NCBI GenBank assembly: GCA_040752515.1 | Contig: JBFMGQ010000028.1 | Coordinates: forward strand, 1-42,811 | Direction: 5' to 3' | Source: Tenuifilum sp040752515 | GTDB taxonomy: Bacteria; Bacteroidota; Bacteroidia; Bacteroidales; Tenuifilaceae | Length of the DNA: 42,811 nt | Shown: positions 1 to 8,073 of the stretch, in pieces | Position numbering within the stretch: the stretch's first letter is position 1 | Layout: each line of letters starts with the position of its first letter | Notes under the pieces: generated by a model | The model's database searches: none | Seen by the model: only the letters and a program-made list of their open reading frames with translations | Told to the model about the DNA's origin: nothing | Translations under genes and position numbers: made by a program

Positions 1-25
1 ATTTTATTTCCTTATTTTTGCTCAT
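1..25 (-). CDS. Possible 5' end of a gene running off the left edge
   Basis: A minus-strand ATG at 25-23 opens a frame reading MSKNKEIK before the window ends. A perfect -7 box (TAGATTTG, minus strand, 54-47) lies about 22 bp upstream of it, which would suit a gene divergent from clpC. Eight codons are too few to name the product. In some Bacteroidales I recall gyrA lying next to clpC, but nothing here proves that. Confidence 0.25.
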
Positions 26-46
26 GTTGTGATTTTGTGTGCAAAA

Positions 47-54
47 CAAATCTA
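47..54 (-). promoter_or_regulatory. Candidate -7 box for the gene leaving the left edge
   Basis: The minus strand reads TAGATTTG, a full match to the Bacteroidota TAnnTTTG element. No TTTG is seen at the expected -33 distance, so only half of the promoter is supported. Confidence 0.3.
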
Positions 55-203
55 CAACATCGGGCGAAACCTTTATGGGAGTAGCCCTCTTTTTATTCAA
101 AAATTTAGTCGGACACTACTGAAAAAAATACTAAATTTATTAACAAAAACATTGTTGTTACGTTTATCTCTATTACTTTAGTAAAAGTTTTTGGAGATAA
201 TAT

Positions 204-2747
204 ATGGAACAAAAGTTTTCGCAAAAGATTAAAGACGTAATAGCCTACAGTCGCGAGGAGGCTATTCGCTTGGGGAATAGTGCAATTACCCCCGACCACC
301 TTTTTTTAGGTATTCTTCGCGACGGTGAAGGCGAGGCTATTAACATTTTGCTTTCCGAAGGTTTAGATTTAAGCGATTTAAAGAAATCAATTGACAACCG
401 CTTGCTTCAGTTTGCCGATAACGGCGTAAGTATTGATGACCCTGAGGAAATAAGCATTTTCAAGACCACCGAAAGAGTTCTAAAAATTGTAATACTCGAA
501 GCCCGATCGCTAAAGAGTGATACCATCAACACTGCTCACTTGCTTTTAGCAATCCTTAAGGACGATACCAGCTATGTCACCCAAATGCTGTTAGAGCATA
601 ACATTGACTACGAAACGGTTCGTAAACATTTAGTGATAGAGGATTCAGGAGATAAAGATGATTTCTCGGGAGGAGGAAGTGAGGATGACGAAGGCGACAG
701 CGGCATTTTTGGTAATATGGGACGTTCAGGTCAATCGTCATCTAAGTCGTCCGATACACCTGTGCTCGACAATTTTGGCATCGACCTAACCAAAGCAGCA
801 GAGGAAGGTCGATTAGATCCTATAATTGGACGCGATAGGGAAATTGAGCGTATTGCTCAGATTCTAAGTCGTCGTAAAAAGAATAACCCCATTCTAATAG
901 GAGAACCGGGTGTTGGCAAATCGGCAATAGCCGAGGGCTTGGCATTGCGCATAGTTAAAAAGAAAGTATCGCGTGTACTTTTCAATAAGCGCGTTATTGC
1001 TCTCGATTTGGCTTCAATTGTAGCGGGAACCAAATACCGTGGGCAGTTCGAGGAACGAATGAAAGCCATTCTGAACGAGCTTACCCGTAGCCCTAATATC
1101 ATCCTTTTTATTGACGAGATACATACAATTGTTGGTGCTGGTGGAGCTACTGGATCGCTCGATGCGGCCAACATGCTAAAACCTGCACTTGCCCGTGGTG
1201 AACTCCAGTGTATTGGAGCCACTACCCTTGACGAGTACCGTGAGCATATTGAAAAGGATGGTGCTCTGGAACGTCGATTCCAAAAGGTTATGATTGAACC
1301 GACAACGCCCGAGGAGACAATTGAGATTCTCAATAACATCAAGGAAAGGTACGAAGAGCACCACAATGTTACCTATACCGACGATGCCATTGAAGCATGT
1401 GTTAAGCTCACCATGCGATATATAAGCGACAGGCATTTACCCGATAAGGCAATTGATGCCCTTGACGAAGCAGGTTCGCGTGTACACATATCAAACATCA
1501 AGGTTCCCGATAGCATTATCAAACTGGAAAAACTCATTGAGGAGACCAAAAAGGAAAAGATTAAGGCTGTAAAAAACCAAATGTTTGAGTTGGCTGCCAA
1601 GTATCGCGATAACGAGAAGAAACTCATTGAGCAGCTCGAGGCTGAGCAAGCACGCTGGGAAAAAGAGCTAAGTAAGCATCGTGAAATTGTAGATGCCGAA
1701 AAGGTGGCAGAGGTCGTAGCGATGATGACAGGCGTACCCGTTCAGCGAATCGCTCAAGCCGAAGGTGCTCGTCTTCTGAAAATGGCCGATGAATTAAAGC
1801 GTTCGGTTATTGGACAGGATGAGGCTATTGAGAAGATTGTAAAAGCAATTCAGCGTAATCGTGCCGGGCTTAAAGACCCTAATCGCCCAATTGGTTCGTT
1901 TATCTTCCTTGGGCCAACAGGCGTTGGTAAGACACAATTAGCCAAGGTTTTAGCAAAGTACCTTTTCGATACTACCGATAACCTCATCCGTATCGACATG
2001 AGTGAGTACATGGAAAAGTTCTCTGTATCTCGCCTTGTTGGTGCTCCTCCAGGATATATTGGCTACGAGGAGGGAGGACAGCTCACAGAGAAGGTTCGCC
2101 GTAAACCCTACTCGGTTGTTTTGCTCGACGAGGTTGAAAAGGCCCACCCCGATGTGTTCCATATCCTTCTGCAGGTTCTGGACGAGGGGCAGTTAACCGA
2201 TAGCTTAGGGCGTAGGGTTGATTTCAAAAACACCATCATCATAATGACCTCAAATATTGGTACTCGCGATTTAAAGGAGTTTGGCCAAGGTGTAGGATTT
2301 GCCACAAAATCTAAAACTGAGGCTAAGAGCGATTACGAAAAGAGCATTATTCAAAAGGCATTAAAAAAAGCCTTTGCCCCAGAATTCCTAAACCGTATTG
2401 ATGATATAGTCATGTTTAACTCACTCACCAAAAGTGATATACATAAGATTATCGATATTGAACTCAAAGGCCTTTTCGATAGAGTTTCCGGTTTAGGCTA
2501 TACCATTAAGATATCGACTGCTGCCAAGGATTTCATCACAGAAAAAGGATATGATGTTCAGTATGGTGCCCGCCCTCTTAAGCGAGCCATACAGAAATAC
2601 CTTGAGGATCCTCTTGCCGAAGCCCTAATAAAAAGTGATGCTAAACCAGGAACAATTTTCCTTGTTGGCTACAGCAAGAAGAACGATGAAATTACCATTC
2701 GCACCGCAAAGGCCGAAGAGGAAGTTGCCAATGCCGATGAAGAATAA
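204..2747 (+). CDS. clpC: ATP-dependent Clp protease ATP-binding subunit ClpC
   Basis: AAA+ unfoldase of the Clp/Hsp100 family, 847 residues, acting in the cytoplasm to unfold substrates and feed them to ClpP. The N-terminal double Clp repeat spans roughly residues 1-145. An acidic Gly/Ser-rich linker follows (about 148-185). The first AAA+ domain has Walker A GEPGVGKS at 233-240 and the second has GPTGVGKT at 570-577. A charged coiled segment lies between them near residues 425-480, where ClpC carries its UVR/middle region. The C-terminus has the ClpB D2-small domain ending in an acidic tail. Length and domain order are those of ClpC, not ClpA or ClpB. The ATG at 204 follows GGAG at 191-194, a usable ribosome site. 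A strong terminator follows the gene, so it is probably monocistronic. Confidence 0.97.
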   Translation: MEQKFSQKIKDVIAYSREEAIRLGNSAITPDHLFLGILRDGEGEAINILLSEGLDLSDLKKSIDNRLLQFADNGVSIDDPEEISIFKTTERVLKIVILEARSLKSDTINTAHLLLAILKDDTSYVTQMLLEHNIDYETVRKHLVIEDSGDKDDFSGGGSEDDEGDSGIFGNMGRSGQSSSKSSDTPVLDNFGIDLTKAAEEGRLDPIIGRDREIERIAQILSRRKKNNPILIGEPGVGKSAIAEGLALRIVKKKVSRVLFNKRVIALDLASIVAGTKYRGQFEERMKAILNELTRSPNIILFIDEIHTIVGAGGATGSLDAANMLKPALARGELQCIGATTLDEYREHIEKDGALERRFQKVMIEPTTPEETIEILNNIKERYEEHHNVTYTDDAIEACVKLTMRYISDRHLPDKAIDALDEAGSRVHISNIKVPDSIIKLEKLIEETKKEKIKAVKNQMFELAAKYRDNEKKLIEQLEAEQARWEKELSKHREIVDAEKVAEVVAMMTGVPVQRIAQAEGARLLKMADELKRSVIGQDEAIEKIVKAIQRNRAGLKDPNRPIGSFIFLGPTGVGKTQLAKVLAKYLFDTTDNLIRIDMSEYMEKFSVSRLVGAPPGYIGYEEGGQLTEKVRRKPYSVVLLDEVEKAHPDVFHILLQVLDEGQLTDSLGRRVDFKNTIIIMTSNIGTRDLKEFGQGVGFATKSKTEAKSDYEKSIIQKALKKAFAPEFLNRIDDIVMFNSLTKSDIHKIIDIELKGLFDRVSGLGYTIKISTAAKDFITEKGYDVQYGARPLKRAIQKYLEDPLAEALIKSDAKPGTIFLVGYSKKNDEITIRTAKAEEEVANADEE

Positions 2748-2770
2748 TTTTGTTAATATTTAAAACAAAG

Positions 2771-2802
2771 CGACGCATTTTAATCAATGCGTCGTTTTTT
2801 TT
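2771..2802 (+). terminator. Rho-independent terminator of clpC
   Basis: A 9-bp perfect stem (CGACGCATT, 2771-2779, with AATGCGTCG, 2786-2794) with a 6-nt loop is followed by eight T. It starts 24 bp after the clpC stop and separates clpC from tpx. Confidence 0.9.
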
Positions 2803-2856
2803 AAACATTTTAATGGCAAACCTGTTATATCAGTAACAAACTAACCAAGTTGAAAT

Positions 2857-3360
2857 ATGAAAACACTAACATTTGGAGGAAATCCAGTAACACTTGCAGG
2901 TGATCAGGTTATACCAGGTGATAACGCCTTAGAATTCACCGCTCTCGACACATCGCTAAAACCTGTAAAAATGAGCGATTTTAAAGGGAAAGTTAAATTG
3001 ATTTCAGTTTTTCCTTCCATCGATACCAGCGTATGTTCCGTTCAGAACCACAAATTCAACAAAGCCGCGGCGGAATTTGGCGATAAGGTTGCATTTATTG
3101 CCATATCGAACGATTTACCCTTTGCTTTAAAGCGATTCTGCGGGGCTGAGGGGATTAACAATTTAATAACACTATCGGATCATCGCGACCTTGAATTTGG
3201 CACTAACTATGGATTTTTGATTAAGGAGTTAAGGCTTTTAGCTCGTGGTGTTGTTGTTATTGACAAGAATGATGTTATTCGGTATGTTGAATACGTCCCT
3301 GAAATTGCCCAGGAACCCAATTACGATGCCGCTATTAAAGCCTTAAAGCAATTGGTATAA
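2857..3360 (+). CDS. tpx: Thiol peroxidase (atypical 2-Cys peroxiredoxin)
   Basis: Reduces hydrogen peroxide and organic hydroperoxides with electrons from thioredoxin. It has 167 residues, the normal Tpx length. The peroxidatic cysteine is C60 in FPSIDTSVC and the resolving cysteine is C95 in LKRFCGAEG, the spacing expected for the Tpx group, where both act within one subunit. The N-terminus (MKTLTFGGNPVTLAGDQV) matches the family. The ATG at 2857 gives a full-length family N-terminus, although no clear Shine-Dalgarno is present, as is normal in this phylum. It is probably a single-gene unit between the clpC terminator and a shared bidirectional terminator with rimO. Confidence 0.96.
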   Translation: MKTLTFGGNPVTLAGDQVIPGDNALEFTALDTSLKPVKMSDFKGKVKLISVFPSIDTSVCSVQNHKFNKAAAEFGDKVAFIAISNDLPFALKRFCGAEGINNLITLSDHRDLEFGTNYGFLIKELRLLARGVVVIDKNDVIRYVEYVPEIAQEPNYDAAIKALKQLV

Positions 3361-3383
3361 AAAAGGCTCGTATTTAAAATGAT

Positions 3384-3410
3384 AAAAGGCCGTTTTTTAA
3401 CGGTCTTTTT
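3384..3410. terminator. Bidirectional terminator between tpx and rimO
   Basis: An 11-bp stem (AAAAGGCCGTT with AACGGTCTTTT, one G-T pair) around a TTTT loop, with A-rich left and T-rich right flanks. It can end tpx on the plus strand and rimO on the minus strand. Confidence 0.85.
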
Positions 3411-4706
3411 CTATATGAACTCACCAATCAAATCGTATTCCTGAGCTTCAATAATCCGAACTTTGTGGAATTCGCCGGGCTTTAAAGTTTTACCTTTACG
3501 TCTTACCAGAACCTCCTGATCTACCTCGGGCGAATCGAATTCAGTTCGGCATACTGCGTAATTACCTTCAAATCTGTCAACAATAACGTTGTATGTTTGC
3601 CCAACCCTCTGCTGGTTAAGTTCCAATGATATGTTTTGCTGTAACTTCATCAGCAGTTCAGCTCTGCGGGCTTTTTCTTCGGCAGGAACTATATCGGGAT
3701 AGTTTTGAGCGGCAAAGGTGCCCTCTTCCTCGGAATACTCAAAAACTCCTACCCTGTCGAAACGGTATTCCTGAATAAAGTTAGCCAGTTCGTTAAAAGC
3801 CTCCGGCGTTTCACCCGGATGGCCAACTAAAAAGGTGGTTCGGATTGCTATTTCAGGGATGCTGCTCCGGATTTTATTAACAAAGTCGATGGTTTGCTCC
3901 CTGTCAATCCCTCTACGCATCATTTTTAACACCTGATTATTAATGTGTTGCAAGGGAATGTCGATATACTTGCAGACCTTTGGGTTCGATTTAATCTCGT
4001 CAATAAGATCATCAGGGAATGCCGATGGATAGGCATAGTGAAGTCGAATCCATTCAATGCCATCAACTTTGCTTAGGCTGTTTAATAGCTGGGCAATTCT
4101 GCGCTCTCCATATAAGTCAAAGCCGTAGTATGTTGTGTCCTGCGCTATAACAATCAACTCCTTAACACCCTGTTTAGCAAGTTCCTTTGCTTCATCGATC
4201 AGCGATTCGATAGGTCGGGAAATATGTTTACCCCTAATAAGCGGAATGGCACAAAAGGAACAGCCCCAGTTACATCCCTCTGAAATTTTTAGGAATGCAT
4301 AGTGTTTTGGGGTTGTTAGCCAACGCCTGTTTACTTCCGATTCATTATAGGTTACATTGAGTTCGGAAACAATCCGAGGTAAATCGGATACCCCAAAAAA
4401 GCCATCGACCTCGGGAATTTCTGTTTCCAGTTCATTGCGGTACCGTTGCGAAAGGCACCCCATTACGTAAACCTTATCGATTAATCCTTTACTTTTGGCA
4501 TCAACAAAGCCAAGAATGGTTTCCACCGATTCCTCTTTGGCATCGCCAATAAAACCGCAGGTGTTAATTACAACAACCTTTGCCGATGGATCGTTTGAGT
4601 TGTGAACAATCTCCCATCCCCCTTTATCGAGTTGATGCATCAGTACTTCGGAGTCTACAACGTTTTTTGAGCACCCCAAAGTAACCACATTGATTTTTTT
4701 TGCCAT
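3411..4706 (-). CDS. rimO: Ribosomal protein S12 methylthiotransferase RimO
   Basis: Radical-SAM enzyme that methylthiolates the conserved aspartate of ribosomal protein S12. It has 431 residues in three parts. The N-terminal MTTase domain carries cluster cysteines C12, C50 and C84. The radical-SAM domain has the CxxxCxxC triad C145, C149, C152 (EGCNWGCSFC). A C-terminal TRAM domain covers the last ~65 residues. The opening KINVVTLGCSKNVVDSE and the RGKHISRP stretch are more like RimO than MiaB. It starts 6 bp after the ftsY stop, so it is very probably cotranscribed with ftsY. Confidence 0.96.
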   Translation of the reverse strand: MAKKINVVTLGCSKNVVDSEVLMHQLDKGGWEIVHNSNDPSAKVVVINTCGFIGDAKEESVETILGFVDAKSKGLIDKVYVMGCLSQRYRNELETEIPEVDGFFGVSDLPRIVSELNVTYNESEVNRRWLTTPKHYAFLKISEGCNWGCSFCAIPLIRGKHISRPIESLIDEAKELAKQGVKELIVIAQDTTYYGFDLYGERRIAQLLNSLSKVDGIEWIRLHYAYPSAFPDDLIDEIKSNPKVCKYIDIPLQHINNQVLKMMRRGIDREQTIDFVNKIRSSIPEIAIRTTFLVGHPGETPEAFNELANFIQEYRFDRVGVFEYSEEEGTFAAQNYPDIVPAEEKARRAELLMKLQQNISLELNQQRVGQTYNVIVDRFEGNYAVCRTEFDSPEVDQEVLVRRKGKTLKPGEFHKVRIIEAQEYDLIGEFI

Positions 4707-4712
4707 CTAAAG

Positions 4713-5675
4713 TTAAACGTTACGGAAAAGCGATTCGACAAAAGCTACCCGATCGAAAATCTGTAAATCAGTCATTTTTTCACCTACCCCAATGTACTTT
4801 ACGGGTATTTTAAATTGGTCGGAAATGCCAAGCACAACACCACCCTTTGCGGTTCCATCGAGCTTTGTAAGGGCAATGGCGGTAACTTCGGTAGCCGAGG
4901 TAAACTCACGGGCTTGAGCAAAGGCATTCTGTCCGGTTGAGCCATCGAGAACAAGTAGCACCTCGTGTGGGGCATCGGGGATGACCTTCTGCATTACCCT
5001 ACGGATTTTGGAAAGTTCATTCATTAAATTCACCTTATTATGGAGGCGTCCGGCAGTATCGATAATTACAACATCAACGTCGTTCGATTTGGCCGAGCTA
5101 AGGGTATCGAAAGCAACTGCGGCGGGGTCGGCTCCCATTTGCTGTTTTACAATAGGAACATCAACCCTATCGGCCCAAATGGAAAGTTGCTCTACGGCTG
5201 CTGCCCTGAAGGTATCGGCAGCACCTAAAAGCACCTTTTTACCCTGACTCTTGAACAAGTAGGCTAGCTTGCCAATGGTAGTTGTTTTCCCTACACCGTT
5301 GACGCCAACCACCATAATCACATAGGGTTTAGGAATGTTATTGAGGTTAGCCTGGTTTTTGGGAGTATTTTCAGCGAGTAGTCCAAGTATCTCGGATTTC
5401 AGGATGTTGTTCAATTCCGATGTATTTAAATACTTTTCCTCTGCTGCCCGTTTTTGGATACGCTCAATTATGCGCAGGGTTGTTTCGACACCAACGTCGG
5501 CAGCAATAAGGCTCTCCTCCAGTTCATCAAGAACTTCATCATCAACCTTCGACTTACCTGCTACAGCCCTGGAAATCCTTTTGAAAAGATTTTCCTTTGT
5601 TTTAGCCAATCCCTGGTCGAGCGAACTATTTGATTCGTCCTTGTTGTCAGAGCTAAAAATATTAAGAATACCCAT
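4713..5675 (-). CDS. ftsY: Signal recognition particle receptor FtsY
   Basis: SRP-family GTPase that docks ribosome-SRP complexes at the inner membrane for cotranslational insertion. It has 320 residues, with a short acidic N-terminal segment instead of the long A domain of E. coli FtsY. The NG domain shows the P-loop GVNGVGKT at 124-131, DTFRAAAVEQL (the SRP-GTPase insertion box), DTAGR, and TKLDGTAKGG. It lies between the DUF4295 gene upstream and rimO downstream. A 12-bp hairpin in the 88-bp gap upstream may lower read-through from the ribosomal-protein genes. Confidence 0.97.
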   Translation of the reverse strand: MGILNIFSSDNKDESNSSLDQGLAKTKENLFKRISRAVAGKSKVDDEVLDELEESLIAADVGVETTLRIIERIQKRAAEEKYLNTSELNNILKSEILGLLAENTPKNQANLNNIPKPYVIMVVGVNGVGKTTTIGKLAYLFKSQGKKVLLGAADTFRAAAVEQLSIWADRVDVPIVKQQMGADPAAVAFDTLSSAKSNDVDVVIIDTAGRLHNKVNLMNELSKIRRVMQKVIPDAPHEVLLVLDGSTGQNAFAQAREFTSATEVTAIALTKLDGTAKGGVVLGISDQFKIPVKYIGVGEKMTDLQIFDRVAFVESLFRNV

Positions 5676-5706
5676 ACAAATACTATTTTTCAGGCGCTAA
5701 AATAAC

Positions 5707-5742
5707 AATAAAAGCTTTCCGAATAACCGAAAAGCTTTTATT
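5707..5742 (-). terminator. Hairpin between the DUF4295 gene and ftsY
   Basis: Perfect 12-bp inverted repeat (AATAAAAGCTTT at 5707-5718, AAAGCTTTTATT at 5731-5742) with a 12-nt loop. On the minus strand it is followed by a T-rich run. It lies inside an otherwise continuous gene row, so partial termination or mRNA-end protection is likely. Confidence 0.65.
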
Positions 5743-5763
5743 TGTCTGATATAATGCAGAAAA

Positions 5764-5916
5764 CTATTTCTGTTTGAAGAACTCGGCTGATTCAGATTTA
5801 TCCATGGTTTCTTCCTTGAACATGTACGCACCGGTTTTAGGGGAACGTACCATCTTAATGCACTTCACACGATCTTTCGTGGCTTTTTGAAGCGAAGCAA
5901 CTACTTTCTTTGCCAT
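5764..5916 (-). CDS. DUF4295 family small basic protein
   Basis: A 50-residue basic protein that begins MAKKVVASLQKATKDRVKC and ends EFFKQK. The family (DUF4295) is, to my knowledge, found in Bacteroidota directly after rpmG and rpmB, as here. That position, the size and the charge suggest a ribosome-associated role, but the function is not known. The ATG at 5916 lies 12 bp past the rpmG stop, consistent with one transcript. The motif SPKTGAYMFKEE in the middle is the most family-like part. Confidence 0.88.
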   Translation of the reverse strand: MAKKVVASLQKATKDRVKCIKMVRSPKTGAYMFKEETMDKSESAEFFKQK

Positions 5917-5928
5917 ATCTAAAAAGTG

Positions 5929-6111
5929 TTATTTAATTTCACGATGAAGTGTTACCCTCTTGAGGATCGGGTTGTATTTACGACGCTCAAGCCTATCGGG
6001 CGTATTCTTCTTATTCTTGGTGGTAATGTACCTTGAAGTGCCAGGTAAACCACTTTCCTTATGTTCGGTACATTCCAGAATAACCTGAACTCTATTACCT
6101 TTTTTTGCCAT
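5929..6111 (-). CDS. rpmG: 50S ribosomal protein L33
   Basis: Large-subunit protein L33, 60 residues, beginning MAKKGNRVQVILECTEHK and ending in the typical NPILKRVTLHREIK. The single cysteine in ILEC and the lack of the CxxC pairs show it is the zinc-free (C-minus) type. It lies 20 bp after rpmB and 12 bp before the DUF4295 gene in the same direction, the usual Bacteroidota arrangement. Confidence 0.97.
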   Translation of the reverse strand: MAKKGNRVQVILECTEHKESGLPGTSRYITTKNKKNTPDRLERRKYNPILKRVTLHREIK

Positions 6112-6131
6112 TGTTTTACTTTTTTAAAAGA

Positions 6132-6365
6132 TTAAATGTGACCTTTCTTAGCGAATTTCTTCAGGGCGTTATCTAAACCAACCTTATCGATGGTTCTCAT
6201 AGCTGAAGTGCTAAGCCTAAGGGTAATCCAACGGTTTTCACTTTCAAGGAACAACCTTTTGGTTTTAAGGTTAGGCAGGAATCTGCGTTTAGTCCTTCTC
6301 TTTGAGTGCGAAACGTTGTTTCCCACCATTACTCTTTTTCCGGTTAACTGACAAACTCTTGACAT
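6132..6365 (-). CDS. rpmB: 50S ribosomal protein L28
   Basis: Large-subunit protein L28, 77 residues from the ATG at 6365 (MSRVCQLTGKRVMVGNNVSH). An in-frame ATG 45 bp further upstream adds MRPVSKKVKTVKYTA, which is not part of L28, so the shorter start is chosen. The conserved SHSKRRTKRRFLPNL and the C-terminal LDNALKKFAKKG are visible. It is first in the rpmB-rpmG-DUF4295-ftsY-rimO row, with a candidate promoter about 45-75 bp upstream. Confidence 0.97.
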   Translation of the reverse strand: MSRVCQLTGKRVMVGNNVSHSKRRTKRRFLPNLKTKRLFLESENRWITLRLSTSAMRTIDKVGLDNALKKFAKKGHI

Positions 6366-6407
6366 CGCTGTATATTTTACCGTTTTTACTTTTTTCGAAA
6401 CAGGACG

Positions 6408-6439
6408 CAAATTACGTCATAATTTGTGAATTATTCAAA
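6408..6439 (-). promoter_or_regulatory. Candidate promoter of the rpmB row
   Basis: On the minus strand a TTTG (6439-6436) is followed after 21 bp by TAATTTG (6414-6408), one base shorter than the TAnnTTTG consensus. Transcription would start near 6401, giving a leader of about 36 nt before rpmB. Confidence 0.45.
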
Positions 6440-6516
6440 TATTTTGCCAAAAAAATACTGAAAAATTAGCTTTATTTAGGTAGCCCTTAATTTTATTAGA
6501 AATTTTTTAATATTAT

Positions 6517-6539
6517 ATTTATTTGTATATCAAATAAAT
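6517..6539 (-). terminator. AT-rich hairpin after cinA
   Basis: Perfect 9-bp inverted repeat (ATTTATTTG / CAAATAAAT) with loop TATAT, starting 26 bp past the cinA stop. It has no G/C-rich stem and only a weak T run, so it is a poor terminator. It is the only structure in the 154-bp gap between rpmB and cinA besides the rpmB promoter. Confidence 0.35.
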
Positions 6540-6564
6540 GTGTTATTCTATTTAAATTATCGAA

Positions 6565-7815
6565 TTATTCCTGCTTCATGAGTTTAAGTAGCTGGTGGAG
6601 AGCCGTGTTAGCGGCTCGCTGAATATTAATGTCCCTGAGGTTGCCAAATGTGAATAGCTCAATATTACGCTGGCTTTTGGATGCTACACCAATCCATGTA
6701 GTACCAACAGGTTTATCGGGGCTATCTCCGGTGGGACCAGCAATACCCGATACGGCAATGGCATAGTCGCTCTGGAAAACCTTTAATGCACCATCGAGCA
6801 TGGCATCGACCACTTGCCGGCTAACGGCACCATAATTGGCAAGTAGTTCCTGATTTACACCCAGAACGGTTTGTTTTATCACGTTAGAGTAGGCAACTAC
6901 TCCGCCTTTAAATATATCGGAACTGCCGGGAACTTGTGTAATTATATGCGAAATGTAACCGCCAGTGCAGCTTTCGGCCAATGCCAGTGTTGCCTGTTTT
7001 CCCCTCAAAGCATTTGACACCACAACGGGCAATAACTCATCGTTAAAGCCGATAATGTTTTCGCCAATTAGTCCATTAAGTTCCCTGATGGCCAAATCGA
7101 GTGTATTCTCTAACTTTTCCTTATCGATTGCTTTTCCCTTTGCCGTAAGGCGCAATCTTATACCCGATGGGCTTGGAAGGTATGCCAAGGCGATATCATT
7201 ACTTTTAAGGAACTCCTCAAAAGCTGTAAGCTTATCGGAGAGAAATGATTCGGGTATCCCGAAGGTATTAACGGTGACTCGAACTATTGCCGGAAGACTG
7301 AATTTTTGTTTGATGAATGGTTCAACACTTTCAGTGAATAAACTTTTCATTTCAAATGGAACCCCGGGTAAAGAGATAAGGTAATTGTCACCCTTTTGAA
7401 AAATCATTCCGGGGGCAGTTCCGTGGTAATTCAGAATTGGAGTGCAGGATGAAGGAATAAGTGCTTGGCCTCTATTGGTTTCTGTGAGGGGTAACCCCCT
7501 TTTTTGAAAAAGTTGTTCAATTAAATTGAGCGAGGGTAAGTGAAGCTTTAGTTCTCCACCAAAAAGGTCGCAGAGGGTTTGTTTAGTTCTGTCGTCGCTG
7601 GTAGGGCCAAGGCCTCCGGTAGAAATAGTTAAATTGGATTGAGCCATAAGTTCGTTTACCGACGTGGCTATTGCTTCGGGATTATCGGAGATACTTAAGA
7701 TTTTGGTAACCTCGAATCCTAAAGTGGTAAGCTTATCGGCTAACCAGGCCGAGTTGGTATCAATGACCTGACCAATAAGAAGCTCATCGCCAATGGTTAG
7801 AATTGATGCTTTCAT
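6565..7815 (-). CDS. cinA: CinA family nicotinamide-nucleotide amidohydrolase
   Basis: 416 residues with two domains. Residues 1-170 form the MoaB/MogA-like (COG1058) domain, with ILTIGDELLIGQVIDTNSAWLA and STGGLGPTSDDRTKQ. From about 255 on is the PncC domain, with LALAESCTGGYISHIITQVP and YAIAVSGIAGPTGDSPDKPVG. Such proteins deamidate NMN back to nicotinate mononucleotide and often also hydrolyse ADP-ribose. It has a good ribosome site (AGGAGG about 10 bp before the ATG). Its 5' end lies only 46 bp past a tRNA-Thr gene in the same direction with no strong terminator between, so tRNA and cinA may share a transcript. Confidence 0.95.
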   Translation of the reverse strand: MKASILTIGDELLIGQVIDTNSAWLADKLTTLGFEVTKILSISDNPEAIATSVNELMAQSNLTISTGGLGPTSDDRTKQTLCDLFGGELKLHLPSLNLIEQLFQKRGLPLTETNRGQALIPSSCTPILNYHGTAPGMIFQKGDNYLISLPGVPFEMKSLFTESVEPFIKQKFSLPAIVRVTVNTFGIPESFLSDKLTAFEEFLKSNDIALAYLPSPSGIRLRLTAKGKAIDKEKLENTLDLAIRELNGLIGENIIGFNDELLPVVVSNALRGKQATLALAESCTGGYISHIITQVPGSSDIFKGGVVAYSNVIKQTVLGVNQELLANYGAVSRQVVDAMLDGALKVFQSDYAIAVSGIAGPTGDSPDKPVGTTWIGVASKSQRNIELFTFGNLRDINIQRAANTALHQLLKLMKQE

Positions 7816-7840
7816 TAAGCTTACCCTCCTAAACTAAATA

Positions 7841-7858
7841 GGACAGGTAACCCTGTCC
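7841..7858 (-). promoter_or_regulatory. Hairpin between tRNA-Thr and cinA
   Basis: Perfect 7-bp stem GGACAGG / CCTGTCC with a 4-nt loop, starting 3 bp after the encoded CCA of the tRNA on the minus strand. It is followed by TATTTAGTTT and not a solid T run, so it may be a weak terminator or a processing or stability element in the cinA leader. Confidence 0.45.
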
Positions 7859-7861
7859 CTT

Positions 7862-7938
7862 TGGAGCCTCTCACGGGACTTGAACCCGCGACCTGCGGTT
7901 TACGAAACCGCCGCTCTAACCAACTGAGCTAAAGAGGC
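7862..7938 (-). tRNA. tRNA-Thr (anticodon CGT)
   Basis: A 77-nt cloverleaf on the minus strand. The acceptor is GCCTCTT / GAGAGGC, the D-arm GCTCAGTTGGTTAGAGC, the anticodon stem GCGGT / ACCGC with loop TTCGTAA, and the T-arm GCGGGTTCAAGTCCCGT-like. CCA is encoded at 7864-7862. The anticodon CGT reads ACG threonine codons. A perfect Bacteroidota promoter lies just upstream. Confidence 0.97.
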
Positions 7939-7951
7939 AATATAACCGCTG

Positions 7952-7983
7952 CAAAAATATCAAATAAGAAAACAATTCGCAAA
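7952..7983 (-). promoter_or_regulatory. Promoter of tRNA-Thr
   Basis: On the minus strand TTTG (7983-7980), exactly 20 bp, then TATTTTTG (7959-7952), a full match to TTTG-N20-TAnnTTTG. The predicted start near 7945 is a few bases before the tRNA 5' end. Confidence 0.75.
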
Positions 7984-8073
7984 GCCAACATGAAACTTGA
8001 AAGTAAATATTTAATAAAATATTGATATTAAATGATTTAAGTGCTATTATTTTACTAACAATATAGGATTACT

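Noticed and set aside
100..203. A clpC promoter
   Set aside because: TAAATTTA, TACGTTTA and TACTTTAG all occur, but each is off consensus and none has a good TTTG at 20 bp, so I could not choose one.
857..1366. 169-codon minus-strand frame inside clpC
   Set aside because: It is antisense to conserved AAA+ coding sequence and has no start context or family similarity.
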